From: JAAYRQ01 sp035647235
Lineage (GTDB): Bacteria; Bacillota; Syntrophomonadia; Syntrophomonadales; Syntrophomonadaceae
Length of the DNA: 64,000 nt
Direction: 5' to 3'
Assembly (NCBI GenBank): GCA_964514235.1
Contig: CAZEPV010000007.1
Coordinates: 41,452 to 105,451, forward strand
The stretch's first letter is position 1, and the number at the start of each line of letters is the position of its first letter. A program made the translations under genes and the position numbers. Positions 16,538-26,035 of this stretch are shown here, piece by piece. The notes under the pieces were generated by a model. That model saw only the letters and a program-made list of their open reading frames with translations. It did no database searches and had not been told where the DNA came from.

Positions 16538-18157
16538 ATGATTAGAATTTCTAATCTAAAAATAAATATCAACAAAATTACAAATGAAGATGAGGAAAGA
16601 CTACTTATAAGTCGTTTAATTATCAGTAGGCTTAAAATACCTGCATCTGAACTAGTCGATTTCACCATTTTCAGGAAATCAATCGATGCCAGGAAAAAAC
16701 CCGAAATATTTTTTGTCTATACCGTTGATGCAGAAGTTAAGCATAAAGCGCCCTTCCTTAGGACAAAATCTAAGGATATTGCCCCTAGCCCAGATTTATC
16801 CTATCCAATGGTAACGTTGGGCAAAAAGAAAATGAAGAAAGAGCCAGTAATAATCGGTAGTGGTCCAGCTGGTTTAGCAGCAGGACTATTATTGGCTAGG
16901 CATGGCTATAATCCAATTATTTTGGAAAGGGGCCTAGATGTTGATACTAGGACTAGCAAAATAAATAAATTCTGGCTTAAAGGGCAGCTTGATACGGAAT
17001 GTAATGTGCAATTCGGGGAAGGTGGGGCTGGTACCTTCTCTGATGGCAAGCTCACTAGCTTAATAAATAATTCTAGATGTCATACTATTTTAAAGGAATT
17101 CATTAAAGCTGGGGCACCGCCGGAAATTCTTTATAAAAGTAAACCCCATGTAGGGACCGATTTGTTAAAAAAGATAGTTAAGAATATAAGGCAAGAAATT
17201 ATTAATTATGGGGGACATGTGAGATTCGGGGCGAAAGTCACCGATTTTGTAATAGACCAGGGCTACATCCAAGGTGTAATTATTAATGATGATGAATTTT
17301 TAGCTGCTGATATTCTTTTATTAGCTATGGGACATAGTGCTAGAGATACTATGGAAGTATTATGGGATAAGGGAGTTAATATAATACCCAAAGCTTTTGC
17401 CATAGGGCTTAGGATTGAACATCCCCAGACCCTAATTAATGAATCCCAGTATGGTCTAGCTGCAGAAAATCCCAGGCTGGGCCCAGCTGAATATAAGTTA
17501 GCTTATCATTCTCCCCAAGGCAGGTCTTGTTATAGCTTTTGTATGTGTCCTGGGGGTTATGTAGTAGCGGCTGCGTCTGAAGCAAGGGGTGTGGTTACCA
17601 ATGGCATGTCTTATGCTAAGCGTGAGGGGCTTAATGCCAATGCAGCTTTATTAGTCGGGGTTAAACCTACCGATTTTGCTAGCAACCATCCCCTAGCTGG
17701 AATCGAATTTCAAAGAAAATGGGAAAGGTTAGCCTACCAAGTAGGAGGGGAGGGCTATATGGCCCCTGCCCAATTAACTGGTGATTTTCTGGCAGATAAA
17801 GCTAGTACAAATTATGGTGGAGTTAAACCAACTTATGAACCCGGGGTTAGCCTGGCTAACCTTAAAAATTGTCTGCCTGATTATGTAGTTTCTACCCTTA
17901 GGGAGGGTATTTTACATTTTGATAAAAGGATAAAAGGTTTTGCTAGACCCGACAGTATTTTAACTGGTGTCGAAACTAGGACTTCATCACCCATAAGAAT
18001 AAAAAGGGACGAAAGAGCCCAATCCAACATTAAAGGATTATATCCTGTCGGTGAAGGAGCTGGCTATGCTGGCGGAATAATGTCCTCTGCAGTTGATGGC
18101 ATGAAGGTAGCTGAAAAGGTGATGGCGGAGTACGGCAGTGTGGAAATAAGACGCTGA
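16538..18157 (+). CDS. FAD-dependent dehydrogenase, COG2509 type
   Basis: 539 residues with a 90-residue N-terminal domain (IRISNLKININ...) followed by the FAD motif IIGSGPAGLAAGLLLARHG. Other landmarks are NVQFGEGGAGTFSDGKLT and the C-terminal PVGEGAGYAGGIMSSAVDG. I start it at ATG 16538, which has aggaggg, not at the upstream in-frame ATG 16454 that overlaps the previous gene by 70 bases. The substrate is unknown. Pairs with the HI0933-type flavoprotein. Confidence 0.88.
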   Translation: MIRISNLKININKITNEDEERLLISRLIISRLKIPASELVDFTIFRKSIDARKKPEIFFVYTVDAEVKHKAPFLRTKSKDIAPSPDLSYPMVTLGKKKMKKEPVIIGSGPAGLAAGLLLARHGYNPIILERGLDVDTRTSKINKFWLKGQLDTECNVQFGEGGAGTFSDGKLTSLINNSRCHTILKEFIKAGAPPEILYKSKPHVGTDLLKKIVKNIRQEIINYGGHVRFGAKVTDFVIDQGYIQGVIINDDEFLAADILLLAMGHSARDTMEVLWDKGVNIIPKAFAIGLRIEHPQTLINESQYGLAAENPRLGPAEYKLAYHSPQGRSCYSFCMCPGGYVVAAASEARGVVTNGMSYAKREGLNANAALLVGVKPTDFASNHPLAGIEFQRKWERLAYQVGGEGYMAPAQLTGDFLADKASTNYGGVKPTYEPGVSLANLKNCLPDYVVSTLREGILHFDKRIKGFARPDSILTGVETRTSSPIRIKRDERAQSNIKGLYPVGEGAGYAGGIMSSAVDGMKVAEKVMAEYGSVEIRR

Positions 18158-18198
18158 TTATTCCTGAATATTTTTAATTAAATACCCTAAACGGTTTT

Positions 18199-18274
18199 GT
18201 CATCCTGAGGCATAGCCGAAGGATATTCCTGTCTAGTAAGGATTAGAACTCTTGCCTGGTCGCTCGAGGTGACA
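18199..18274. repeat. Dispersed palindromic repeat, copy 1
   Basis: Begins GTCATCCTGAGGCATAGCCG and ends CGCTCGAGGTGAC; the ends are imperfect inverted repeats. Same family as copies at 54723 and 63350, and a half copy at 44268. Sits in the gap upstream of rpmE. Confidence 0.75.
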
Positions 18275-18326
18275 CCTTATTATAGGATGCTGGCAGGCGA
18301 GACCTAGGATGTAGAAAAATGATTTC

Positions 18327-18355
18327 TTGTTATTTTTTTAATTTATTGTTATAAT
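18327..18355 (+). promoter_or_regulatory. Promoter for rpmE
   Basis: TTGTTA, 17-base spacer, TATAAT with TGT extension (18347-18355). Leader of about 70 bases; a sigma-A type promoter. Confidence 0.6.
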
Positions 18356-18431
18356 CAAAAATGCAGTTTATTGAGATCTTTTGACCTTTATATAAGTACT
18401 GTGAGTATTACCTGAAAAGAGGTGAAATCAG

Positions 18432-18635
18432 GTGAAAAAGAATATTCATCCTGAATATTTCAAAACGACAGCCAGATGTGCCTGTGGGAATGAAGTCGAA
18501 CTAGGCTCTACAAAAGAACAGATAAGGGTAGAAATTTGCTCCAAGTGTCATCCCGTCTATACTGGTCAAAGGGGTAGGGTAGTAGACACTACGGGCAGAG
18601 TAGACAGATTTAAGAAAAAGTATGGTTTAGAGTAG
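18432..18635 (+). CDS. rpmE: Ribosomal protein L31, zinc-binding type
   Basis: 67 residues of the 50S subunit. Two zinc pairs are present: C16/C18 (RCACG) and C36/C39 (CSKC), so this is the zinc-containing form that can be replaced by a zinc-free paralogue under zinc limitation in some Firmicutes. GTG start after aggtg. Terminator right after. Confidence 0.96.
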   Translation: MKKNIHPEYFKTTARCACGNEVELGSTKEQIRVEICSKCHPVYTGQRGRVVDTTGRVDRFKKKYGLE

Positions 18636-18636
18636 T

Positions 18637-18667
18637 AAATAGCAGGGCATGGGTCTCTGCTATTTTT
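18637..18667 (+). terminator. Terminator after rpmE
   Basis: 9-bp stem aaatagcag / ctgctattt, 11-base loop, T-run. Confidence 0.75.
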
Positions 18668-18730
18668 CTTACTGCTTAAATGGTAAAATAGATTTAGGAT
18701 AAATTCAGCTTATTATAGAAGGTGGTTTAT

Positions 18731-19657
18731 ATGAAAGAACCCTCATATGGAGGAATGGCTGTAATCGAAGGGGTCATGATGCGGGGACCCTATAACTCAG
18801 CAGTAGCGGTCAGAAAACCAGATGGCACAATAGAGTTGGAAGAGGAAGAAATTAAAAACCTATCCAAACGCCTTTCTTTTCTGAAATGGCCTTTTATACG
18901 GGGGACTTATGTTTTAGTAGATTCCATGGTTTTGGGTATCCGTATGCTCAATATGTCGGCTAATATGTCTATGGATGAAGAGGAAGAAGAATTAACGGCC
19001 AAGGAAATATTCTTTACGGGATTATTTGCCTTTGTTCTTGCCATTATCTTATTTATAGCCCTTCCTACTGCTATAGTGCATTTTACAAGCCAGTTTCTAG
19101 GGGGAGTTGTAGCCCAAAATATAGTAGAAGGTATTATCAGGATTTCTTTTTTCCTATTGTATGTTTATTTTATTTCTAAAATGGAAGAAATTGATCGGGT
19201 ATTTATGTACCATGGGGCAGAGCACAAGTCTATTTTCACTTATGAGGCTGGAGAGGAATTAACCGTAGAAAATGCCCGTAAACATAGCACTTTACACCCT
19301 CGGTGTGGTACTAGCTTTTTATTAATAGTTATGGTTATTTCTATCTTCGTTTTTACCTTATTAGGTGAGGGTACCTTATTTTATCGAGTTTGGTCGAGGC
19401 TAATTGTTTTACCCATTGTAGCTGGGCTAGGCTATGAATTTATAAAATTTTCGGGGAAATGGTATGGTCATAAATGGGCTAATTTCATAATGGCTCCAGG
19501 CCTAACCTTGCAAAAGCTTACAACTCGGGAACCAGATGATAGCCAATTAGAAGTGGCAATAACTGCACTTAAGGCTGTTTTAGTGCCCAAGCAGGTAAAA
19601 GAAGAAGATAAGGAAATTGAGGATATATGGTCTGGGGCTGCTATAGAAAGAAGTTAG
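18731..19657 (+). CDS. DUF1385 family membrane protein
   Basis: 308 residues, conserved start YGGMAVIEGVMMRGP and FMYHGAEHKSI followed by HPRCGTSFL, which mark the DUF1385 (COG3872) family. About four to five membrane helices between residues 95 and 250. The function is unknown; the gene is commonly placed between rpmE and prfA in Clostridia, as here. ATG 18731 follows aaggtgg; an in-frame GTG at 18722 lies on the ribosome site itself. Confidence 0.85.
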   Translation: MKEPSYGGMAVIEGVMMRGPYNSAVAVRKPDGTIELEEEEIKNLSKRLSFLKWPFIRGTYVLVDSMVLGIRMLNMSANMSMDEEEEELTAKEIFFTGLFAFVLAIILFIALPTAIVHFTSQFLGGVVAQNIVEGIIRISFFLLYVYFISKMEEIDRVFMYHGAEHKSIFTYEAGEELTVENARKHSTLHPRCGTSFLLIVMVISIFVFTLLGEGTLFYRVWSRLIVLPIVAGLGYEFIKFSGKWYGHKWANFIMAPGLTLQKLTTREPDDSQLEVAITALKAVLVPKQVKEEDKEIEDIWSGAAIERS

Positions 19658-19669
19658 GAGGAATAGTAC

Positions 19670-20737
19670 TTGTTGCAGAGGTTAGACAATTTAATAGAGA
19701 GATATGATGAATTAAATCATCTTTTAAGTCAGCCCGAAATTATTGCTGATCAAAATAAATATCAAGAGTATGCTAAGGCTCATGCTAGTTTGACGGATAT
19801 AGTAACGATTTATCAGGAGTATAAGTCAGTTATAAAACAAATAGAAGATAGCCACGAAATGCTAGCCAGTGAGGATGATGAAGAATTCCGCCAAATGTTC
19901 CATGAGGAATTGGAAGATTTGGAAGGTCGCAAGGTCGAGTTAGATGAAAAATTAAAAATACTACTGCTCCCCAAGGACCCCAATGATGAGAAAAATGTCA
20001 TCATGGAAATAAGGGCAGGTACAGGCGGTGATGAAGCTGCCTTGTTCGCTGCTGATTTGTTCCGCATGTATACTAGATTTGCGGAAGAACAAGGCTGGAA
20101 AATAGATTTAATGGATTCTAACTATACTGATATTGGGGGCATAAAAGAGATTATATTCGTAGTTGAAGGCCATGGGGCTTACAGCCAACTAAAATATGAA
20201 TCTGGTGTACATCGGGTTCAGCGCATACCCTCGACTGAATCAGGAGGTAGAATTCATACTTCTGCTGCAACGGTAGCGGTTTTGCCTGAAGCTGAAGAAG
20301 TGGAAGTTGACATAGACCAAAACGAATTGAGAGTAGATGTCTATTGCTCTAGTGGACCAGGGGGTCAATCGGTTAATACCACCCAATCTGCAGTCAGGAT
20401 TACCCATGTGCCTACTGGTTTAGTTGTAACTTGCCAAGATGAAAAGTCCCAACACAAGAATAAAGCTAAGGCCTTAAGGGTCCTAAGGGCTAGATTAAAA
20501 GAACTTTTAGAAGAGGAACATAATGCTGAAATAGCAGGGGAACGTAAGAGTCAGGTAGGCTCGGGGGATCGAAGTGAGCGTATTCGGACCTATAATTTCC
20601 CCCAAGGCAGGGTTAGCGACCATAGGATTAATCTTACTTTACACAAGTTAGATGCGATTATGGAAGGGCAATTAGAAGAGATTTTAGAAGCATTAATAAC
20701 TTATGATCAAGCTGAACGCTTGAAACAGGTGGAGTAA
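19670..20737 (+). CDS. prfA: Peptide chain release factor 1
   Basis: Recognises UAG/UAA and releases peptide. 355 residues. GGQ motif at 231-233 (SSGPGGQSVNTT), the methylation target of PrmC encoded next, and a stop-codon-reading region containing RIPSTESGGRIHTS. TTG start (two TTGs in tandem, 19670 and 19673) after aggagg. Forms a tight prfA-prmC unit, 2 bases apart. Confidence 0.97.
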   Translation: MLQRLDNLIERYDELNHLLSQPEIIADQNKYQEYAKAHASLTDIVTIYQEYKSVIKQIEDSHEMLASEDDEEFRQMFHEELEDLEGRKVELDEKLKILLLPKDPNDEKNVIMEIRAGTGGDEAALFAADLFRMYTRFAEEQGWKIDLMDSNYTDIGGIKEIIFVVEGHGAYSQLKYESGVHRVQRIPSTESGGRIHTSAATVAVLPEAEEVEVDIDQNELRVDVYCSSGPGGQSVNTTQSAVRITHVPTGLVVTCQDEKSQHKNKAKALRVLRARLKELLEEEHNAEIAGERKSQVGSGDRSERIRTYNFPQGRVSDHRINLTLHKLDAIMEGQLEEILEALITYDQAERLKQVE

Positions 20738-20739
20738 AA

Positions 20740-21594
20740 GTGCCAAGATTATGGAAAATCAGTGATTTACTTAGTTGGACCACAAACTATTTTAATCAAA
20801 AAGGTATAGATTCTCCTCGTTTGGAGGCGGAAGTTTTATTGGCCCGGGTTCTAAGTAGAGACCGGGTCTATTTGTATGCAAATTTTGACCAGCCAGTAGG
20901 AAGCGTAGAAAGGGAAAGGTTTAGAGAATTTATACAAAGACGGCTTGCTGGAGAACCATCTGCCTATATTGTGGGCTATAAAGAATTTATGTCCTTAAAT
21001 TTTAAAGTAAATTCTTCTGTTTTAATACCTCGGCCAGATACGGAAGTATTAGTCGAGAGCGTTGTCGAAGTAGCCCCTCAATCCAAAGGAATTAAAATAT
21101 GTGATGTAGGTACTGGGGCTGGTACTATTGCGGTAAGTCTAGCCTACTATTTGCCTAATGCCATTATCTACGCTACCGATATATCTAAGGAGGCCCTAGC
21201 CATAGCTAAAGAAAATGCCCTTAACAATGGGGTTGAAGTTAACTTTAGCCAAGGTGATTTATTACGGCCCGTGCAAGAGGCAGGGGAATTTGAGATTATT
21301 ACGGCTAATCTACCTTATATAGCTGCTGAGGAATATGAGGGTTTGGATATTGAAGTAAGAGACTTCGAACCTAAAATGGCATTATTGGCCGAGGGTGATG
21401 GTCTAGATTTATATCGCCAGTTAATTCCAGCTGCCCTGAATTTATTAAGCGATGGAGGCTTCCTATTTTTTGAGATAAGCAGTGGGCAGGGAAAAAGTGC
21501 CCTTGAACTGGCCAAGGAATATTTTGCAGAGGCTGAACTGAGACAAGACTATGCTGGCCGAGATAGGTTGATAAAAGCACGGAAGGGGCAGTAA
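20740..21594 (+). CDS. prmC: Release factor glutamine methyltransferase
   Basis: 284 residues: N-terminal helical domain, then a SAM-binding Rossmann domain with VGTGAGTIAVSLA and the catalytic loop N190-L-P-Y (NPPY in many homologues). Methylates the GGQ glutamine of RF1/RF2. GTG start, 2 bases after prfA. Confidence 0.95.
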   Translation: MPRLWKISDLLSWTTNYFNQKGIDSPRLEAEVLLARVLSRDRVYLYANFDQPVGSVERERFREFIQRRLAGEPSAYIVGYKEFMSLNFKVNSSVLIPRPDTEVLVESVVEVAPQSKGIKICDVGTGAGTIAVSLAYYLPNAIIYATDISKEALAIAKENALNNGVEVNFSQGDLLRPVQEAGEFEIITANLPYIAAEEYEGLDIEVRDFEPKMALLAEGDGLDLYRQLIPAALNLLSDGGFLFFEISSGQGKSALELAKEYFAEAELRQDYAGRDRLIKARKGQ

Positions 21595-21595
21595 G

Positions 21596-22579
21596 CTGGA
21601 CACTCTATATTTACAGACAGATGCTATAAAGCCAAATATAAGCTTGTTGCAAAAGGCAGCCAACCTATTAATGGAGGGCAAGTTAGTGGCCTTTCCTACA
21701 GAAACGGTCTATGGTTTGGGAGCTGTAATTTCTAATGATAAAGCTCTGAGGGAGATTTTTAAGATTAAGAGTAGACCTTTGACTAATCCTTTGTTAGTTC
21801 ATATTGGCAATCTGTCTCAAATTGAACAAATAGCTGTAAAGATTCCTGATAGTGCGGTTAAACTAATGGAGGAATTTTGGCCTGGTCCCCTTTCGCTGAT
21901 TTTATCCAAACACCCCAATATTTCGCCTCTTATTACTGGAAATACTGGTAAAGTGGGCTTAAGAATGCCTGCCCATCAGGTGGCTTTAAAATTGATAAAT
22001 TTATCGGGACCACTTGCGGCTACTAGTGCTAATATATCTAGCCGACCCAGCCCCACTGAGGCTAAACACGTTTTAGATGACTTAGCGGGGAAAATTGCAG
22101 CTCTAATAGATGCTGGACCAACAGGACTGGGGATTGAATCCACGATTATTGATTTGAGTGACACCAGCCCTAAAATTTTGCGTTTAGGGGGAATTTTAGT
22201 AGAGGAGATTGAGGAAACTATAGGTGTTAGGCTCCCGATAGTGGACAAGGCTCCTAGTGACACTTATATAAGCCAGGTTGAAATTGTCTTGAGTGAAGAT
22301 ACCTATAATTTTGAAGAAAAGATAAGGAATTATTTGCGCGAAAACAAGAAAGTTGGAATTGTTCATAATAACTACTTTTCCAAACATATAGTTAGTAAGA
22401 TAGATAAGGTATATGAGTTAAATATTAGTTACCCTAGTGGAGAATTTTTCGCACTGCTGCGAGACGCTAAGGAAAATGGCTTAGATGTCTTGATATTTGC
22501 TCCATTTCCACCTGATTTAAAAGGGGTTAATAGGGCTTTGTTAGATAGGATTTATAGGGCTGCGAATGGTGAGGCCTAG
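21596..22579 (+). CDS. ywlC: Threonylcarbamoyl-AMP synthase (Sua5/YwlC type), probable CTG start
   Basis: Makes threonylcarbamoyl-AMP for the t6A37 modification of ANN-decoding tRNAs. YrdC domain with GLVAF-type strand LVAFPTETVYGLGA and KSRPLTNPLLVHI, plus the C-terminal Sua5 domain (to residue 327). No ATG, GTG or TTG lies where family proteins start: the first is TTG 21644, which would remove the first strand. The frame is open upstream to CTG 21596 (LDTLYLQTDAIKPNIS), 7 bases after ggaagggg, and this stretch matches the usual family N-terminus, so I use CTG with moderate confidence. Confidence 0.85.
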   Translation: MDTLYLQTDAIKPNISLLQKAANLLMEGKLVAFPTETVYGLGAVISNDKALREIFKIKSRPLTNPLLVHIGNLSQIEQIAVKIPDSAVKLMEEFWPGPLSLILSKHPNISPLITGNTGKVGLRMPAHQVALKLINLSGPLAATSANISSRPSPTEAKHVLDDLAGKIAALIDAGPTGLGIESTIIDLSDTSPKILRLGGILVEEIEETIGVRLPIVDKAPSDTYISQVEIVLSEDTYNFEEKIRNYLRENKKVGIVHNNYFSKHIVSKIDKVYELNISYPSGEFFALLRDAKENGLDVLIFAPFPPDLKGVNRALLDRIYRAANGEA

Positions 22580-22619
22580 GGAATATGTTGGACGTAAAAG
22601 GTTAAAGGTGTGTCAACAC

Positions 22620-22643
22620 CCTGTCACCATGACAAGGCTTTTT
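22620..22643 (+). terminator. Possible weak terminator before mntP
   Basis: CCT-GTCA / TGAC-A-AGG stem with one bulged A, followed by cttttt. Weak, could be coincidental. Confidence 0.3.
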
Positions 22644-22681
22644 AAAAGAGTGAGGGTAAAGTATTTTAAGGGAGTCAGAAT

Positions 22682-23269
22682 ATGCTGGAGAATTTGACCA
22701 CTATTATAGTAGTTGCCATTGTATTAGGGGTGGATGCTTTTTCCCTAGCCCTTGGTCTAGGATTAAACGGGGTTAGGCGAAGATATGAGTTAAAGCTTAT
22801 AATAATTATAATGGTTTTACATATTGCTTTGCCATTGCTTGGGTTGAGCCTAGGGATGGCCGTGGGCAATTTTTTGGGGATTTGGGCAGCCCGCTTTGGT
22901 GCTCTAGTCCTATTCCTAATTGGCTTAAACTTTATATACCAGGGCTACAAGGATAGTAGAACAGAGATTTATCCCTTTAAGGCGGGCCATGACATTTTGG
23001 CCTCAATACAACCTATGAATGATGAAAGTTTTAAAACTCTGCTTTTGCTAGGTTTTTCTGTTAGTATAGATGCATTGACAGTAGGTTTTAGTTTAGGCAC
23101 ATTTAGGATGCCTGTAATTATAACTATAGCTATAATAGGAACTGTGGCCGGATTTATGACTTTGCTAGGTTTTATAGGTGGACGCTTGTTTAGTCGCGCA
23201 GTGGGGAGTTATGCCCAAATGGTTGGGGGCGCCATATTACTTATCTTAGCGGTTAAATTAGTTTTGTAA
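22682..23269 (+). CDS. mntP: Manganese efflux pump MntP
   Basis: 195 residues, six membrane helices in two halves, each with the family's acidic motif: LGVDAFSLALG (D18) and SVSIDALTVGFSLG. Exports Mn2+. I looked for a yybP-ykoY manganese riboswitch in the preceding 100 bases and saw none. Position next to ywlC and ywlE as in Bacillus. Confidence 0.9.
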   Translation: MLENLTTIIVVAIVLGVDAFSLALGLGLNGVRRRYELKLIIIIMVLHIALPLLGLSLGMAVGNFLGIWAARFGALVLFLIGLNFIYQGYKDSRTEIYPFKAGHDILASIQPMNDESFKTLLLLGFSVSIDALTVGFSLGTFRMPVIITIAIIGTVAGFMTLLGFIGGRLFSRAVGSYAQMVGGAILLILAVKLVL

Positions 23270-23282
23270 GGGGGGTATCCTA

Positions 23283-23741
23283 ATGTTTAACATATTATTA
23301 ATCTGTACAGGTAATACCTGCCGAAGTCCTATGGCCCAAGCTTTACTGGCAGATATCTGGCAAAAGGGGCCTAGAAAAAAGCAACTTAACTTAATATCTG
23401 CGGGGGTATTTACCTTTGATGATATGCCTGCAAGTGCAGAAGCTATCCAGGTAATGCAGGAATCTAATATTGATATAAGTGGACATAGATCTAAACAAGT
23501 TACCGAGGAACTGCTTGCAAGTGCTGACCTTATATTGACCATGACTGAATCTCACCGCCAAAGGATCTTAGAGATGTTTCCCGAGTATGCAGCAGTGATA
23601 CATACGATTACAGCTTATATAGGGCATGATGATGAAGTCGCAGATCCTTTTGGACGCGGCTTGGCTGCCTACTATGATACATTGGAACAGCTAGAAGCTA
23701 TTATGGATCAATTGGTGGATAAGCTAGAAGATGAGATGTAG
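23283..23741 (+). CDS. ywlE: Low-molecular-weight protein-arginine phosphatase
   Basis: 152 residues with the P-loop CTGNTCRS (C8-R14) and the general acid in VADPFGRG. The threonine in the loop (T12) is the residue known in Bacillus/Geobacillus YwlE to favour phosphoarginine over phosphotyrosine, so I call it an arginine phosphatase rather than a Tyr phosphatase. It would reverse the McsB kinase encoded at 45555. 13 bases after mntP. Confidence 0.85.
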   Translation: MFNILLICTGNTCRSPMAQALLADIWQKGPRKKQLNLISAGVFTFDDMPASAEAIQVMQESNIDISGHRSKQVTEELLASADLILTMTESHRQRILEMFPEYAAVIHTITAYIGHDDEVADPFGRGLAAYYDTLEQLEAIMDQLVDKLEDEM

Positions 23742-23827
23742 GAAGCAAGACATAAGGTGCTAGGAGTGGGGGATATTTTAATCTAGAAGATATTTGCAAT
23801 AATTATTTATTATCGAGGTGAGTTTTT

Positions 23828-24280
23828 TTGAAAATAGCCATAGGTAGTGACCACGCTGGGGTGGCTTTAAAAGAGGAAATAATAGCAATGCTAACTGAAG
23901 CGGGTTATGAAATCGTAAATTGCGGAACCAACAGCTTAGAATCTGTAGATTACCCAGACATAGCAGAAAAAGTAGCCCATGAAGTCCTAAGTCAAAAGAT
24001 ACTCGGGATAATCATTTGCGGTACTGGAATCGGGATATCTATAGCAGCTAATAAAATTATAGGAATTAGGGCAGCCTTATGTCAGAATATATTTACAGCT
24101 AGATTGGCCAGAGAACATAATGATGCGAATATTTTAGCCATAGGGGCTAGGGTGACTGGTCCTGGCTTAGCCTTGGAAATAGTAAATACTTTTTTAAAAA
24201 CAGATTTTGCAGCAGGGAGACACCACAAAAGAGTCGAAAAAATAAAAGGTATAGAATCTAATCAGGGAAGGGGTAAGTAA
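23828..24280 (+). CDS. rpiB: Ribose-5-phosphate isomerase B
   Basis: 150 residues, GSDHAGVALKEE at the N-terminus and the active-site loop IICGTGIGISIAANK. Interconverts ribulose and ribose 5-phosphate. TTG start after cgaggtg. glyA begins 3 bases after its stop. Confidence 0.95.
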   Translation: MKIAIGSDHAGVALKEEIIAMLTEAGYEIVNCGTNSLESVDYPDIAEKVAHEVLSQKILGIIICGTGIGISIAANKIIGIRAALCQNIFTARLAREHNDANILAIGARVTGPGLALEIVNTFLKTDFAAGRHHKRVEKIKGIESNQGRGK

Positions 24281-24283
24281 TTT

Positions 24284-25540
24284 ATGGACTATGTAGAAAG
24301 ATATGTTGGTCAGGTAGATCCCGAAATAGCCCAAGCACTTTGGGATGAAGAAGTAAGACAGAATAATATGTTAGAGCTAATCGCTTCGGAAAACTTTGTC
24401 TCTAGGGCAGTAATGGCTGCTCAAGGGTCTGTCTTTACCAATAAGTATGCCGAGGGCTATCCTGGTAAAAGATATTATGGTGGCTGTGAGTATGTTGATG
24501 TGGCTGAAAATATTGCCCGAGATAGGGTTAAAGCTTTATTTGGTGGAGACCATGCCAATGTTCAGCCTCATTCGGGTGCCCAGGCGAATACGGCTGTTTA
24601 TTTTGCTACAGTAAAACCAGGCGATACCATCATGGGCATGAATTTAAGCCATGGTGGTCACTTAACCCATGGAAGTAAAGTAAACTTTTCTGGGGTTTAT
24701 TACAATTTCATAGATTATGGTGTTTTGGCAGAAACAGAAACTATAGATTATGAAGAGGTATATGAGAAGGCTTTGGAGCATCGTCCTCGCATGATAGTAG
24801 CTGGCGCCAGTGCATATCCAAGGGTAATTGATTTTAAACGCTTTCGAGAAATAGCGGATGAAATAGGTGCTTATTTATTTGTAGATATGGCTCATATTGC
24901 AGGTTTGGTTGCTGCGGGCTTACACCCTAATCCTGTACCATACGCAGATTTCGTAACTTCAACTACACATAAAACATTAAGGGGCCCCCGAGGTGGTATA
25001 ATAATATGTAAAGAGGAATGGGCAGGTAAAATAGATAAAGCTATTTTCCCTGGTATCCAGGGTGGGCCTTTGATGCATGTTATTGCTGCCAAGGCGGTAT
25101 GTTTTAAAGAGGCCCTATCGGAAGATTTTAAGCAATACCAGAAAAACATCGTGGCAAATGCAAAAGCCTTGGCTAGTGCCCTGATTGATAATGGGTTAAG
25201 GCTAGTATCTAATGGGACTGACAATCATTTATTATTAGTTGATGTTAGACCTAAAGGATTAACCGGGCAAGAAGCGGAGGATATTCTGGAAACGGTCAAT
25301 ATCACAGTAAATAAAAATACCATTCCTTTTGATCCAGAACGACCTACGGTTACTAGTGGGATTAGAATAGGTACTCCTGCCTTAACTACTAGGGGCTTTA
25401 CAAGTGAGGATATGCAGGAAGTAGCTCAAGCTATAGCAATTGCTCTAGATAACCCTCAGCAAGAAAATCAATTACAAGCTGCTAGGGAAGTAGTGGAGAA
25501 ATTATGCCTTAAATACCCTTTGTATGATGTAGGGGGCTAA
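24284..25540 (+). CDS. glyA: Serine hydroxymethyltransferase
   Basis: 418 residues, PLP enzyme making glycine and methylene-THF from serine; feeds one-carbon units to ThyX (60444). PLP lysine in TTTHKTLRGPRGG; N-terminal LELIASENFVS and YAEGYPGKRYYGGCE are diagnostic. Confidence 0.97.
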   Translation: MDYVERYVGQVDPEIAQALWDEEVRQNNMLELIASENFVSRAVMAAQGSVFTNKYAEGYPGKRYYGGCEYVDVAENIARDRVKALFGGDHANVQPHSGAQANTAVYFATVKPGDTIMGMNLSHGGHLTHGSKVNFSGVYYNFIDYGVLAETETIDYEEVYEKALEHRPRMIVAGASAYPRVIDFKRFREIADEIGAYLFVDMAHIAGLVAAGLHPNPVPYADFVTSTTHKTLRGPRGGIIICKEEWAGKIDKAIFPGIQGGPLMHVIAAKAVCFKEALSEDFKQYQKNIVANAKALASALIDNGLRLVSNGTDNHLLLVDVRPKGLTGQEAEDILETVNITVNKNTIPFDPERPTVTSGIRIGTPALTTRGFTSEDMQEVAQAIAIALDNPQQENQLQAAREVVEKLCLKYPLYDVGG

Positions 25541-25552
25541 AGGGGTAGAAAA

Positions 25553-26008
25553 ATGATTAAATCCAGACCCGATTGGGAAGAATATTTTTTGCAATTGGCA
25601 GGCTTGGTCGCTAGCCGCTCTACTTGCCTGCGTAGACAAGTAGGGGCAGTTTTAGTGCGTGATGATCGGATTATTTCGACTGGATACAATGGTGCACCAC
25701 GTGGCCTAAGGCATTGTTTGGAAATAGGCTGTTTAAGGGAAAAAGAAGGTATCCCTTCGGGGCAACGTTATGAACTTTGCCGAGGAGTACATGCCGAGCA
25801 AAACGCTATAATTAATGCGGCCTTTTATGGAGTAGCTACAGAAGGTTCTGTATTATATTGTACAAATCAACCTTGTCTTATATGTGCCAGAATGATTATA
25901 AATGCAGGAATAATTAAAGTTGTTCACCAGGGTAATTTTGATGATAGGCTGGCTTTGGAATTTCTGGAGGAAGCAGAGATTGAATTAGTCTATATAGCCA
26001 AGGATTAG
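25553..26008 (+). CDS. comEB: dCMP deaminase (ComEB type)
   Basis: 151 residues with zinc motifs HAEQNAI and QPCLICARM. Makes dUMP from dCMP, the substrate for thymidylate synthase. The name comEB is positional heritage from Bacillus and does not imply competence here. Twelve bases after glyA. Confidence 0.9.
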   Translation: MIKSRPDWEEYFLQLAGLVASRSTCLRRQVGAVLVRDDRIISTGYNGAPRGLRHCLEIGCLREKEGIPSGQRYELCRGVHAEQNAIINAAFYGVATEGSVLYCTNQPCLICARMIINAGIIKVVHQGNFDDRLALEFLEEAEIELVYIAKD

Positions 26009-26035
26009 TTTGTCAACAAGATAAGGGGAGTTTTT

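Noticed and set aside
22580..22681. yybP-ykoY manganese riboswitch before mntP
   Set aside because: No matching conserved core was seen.
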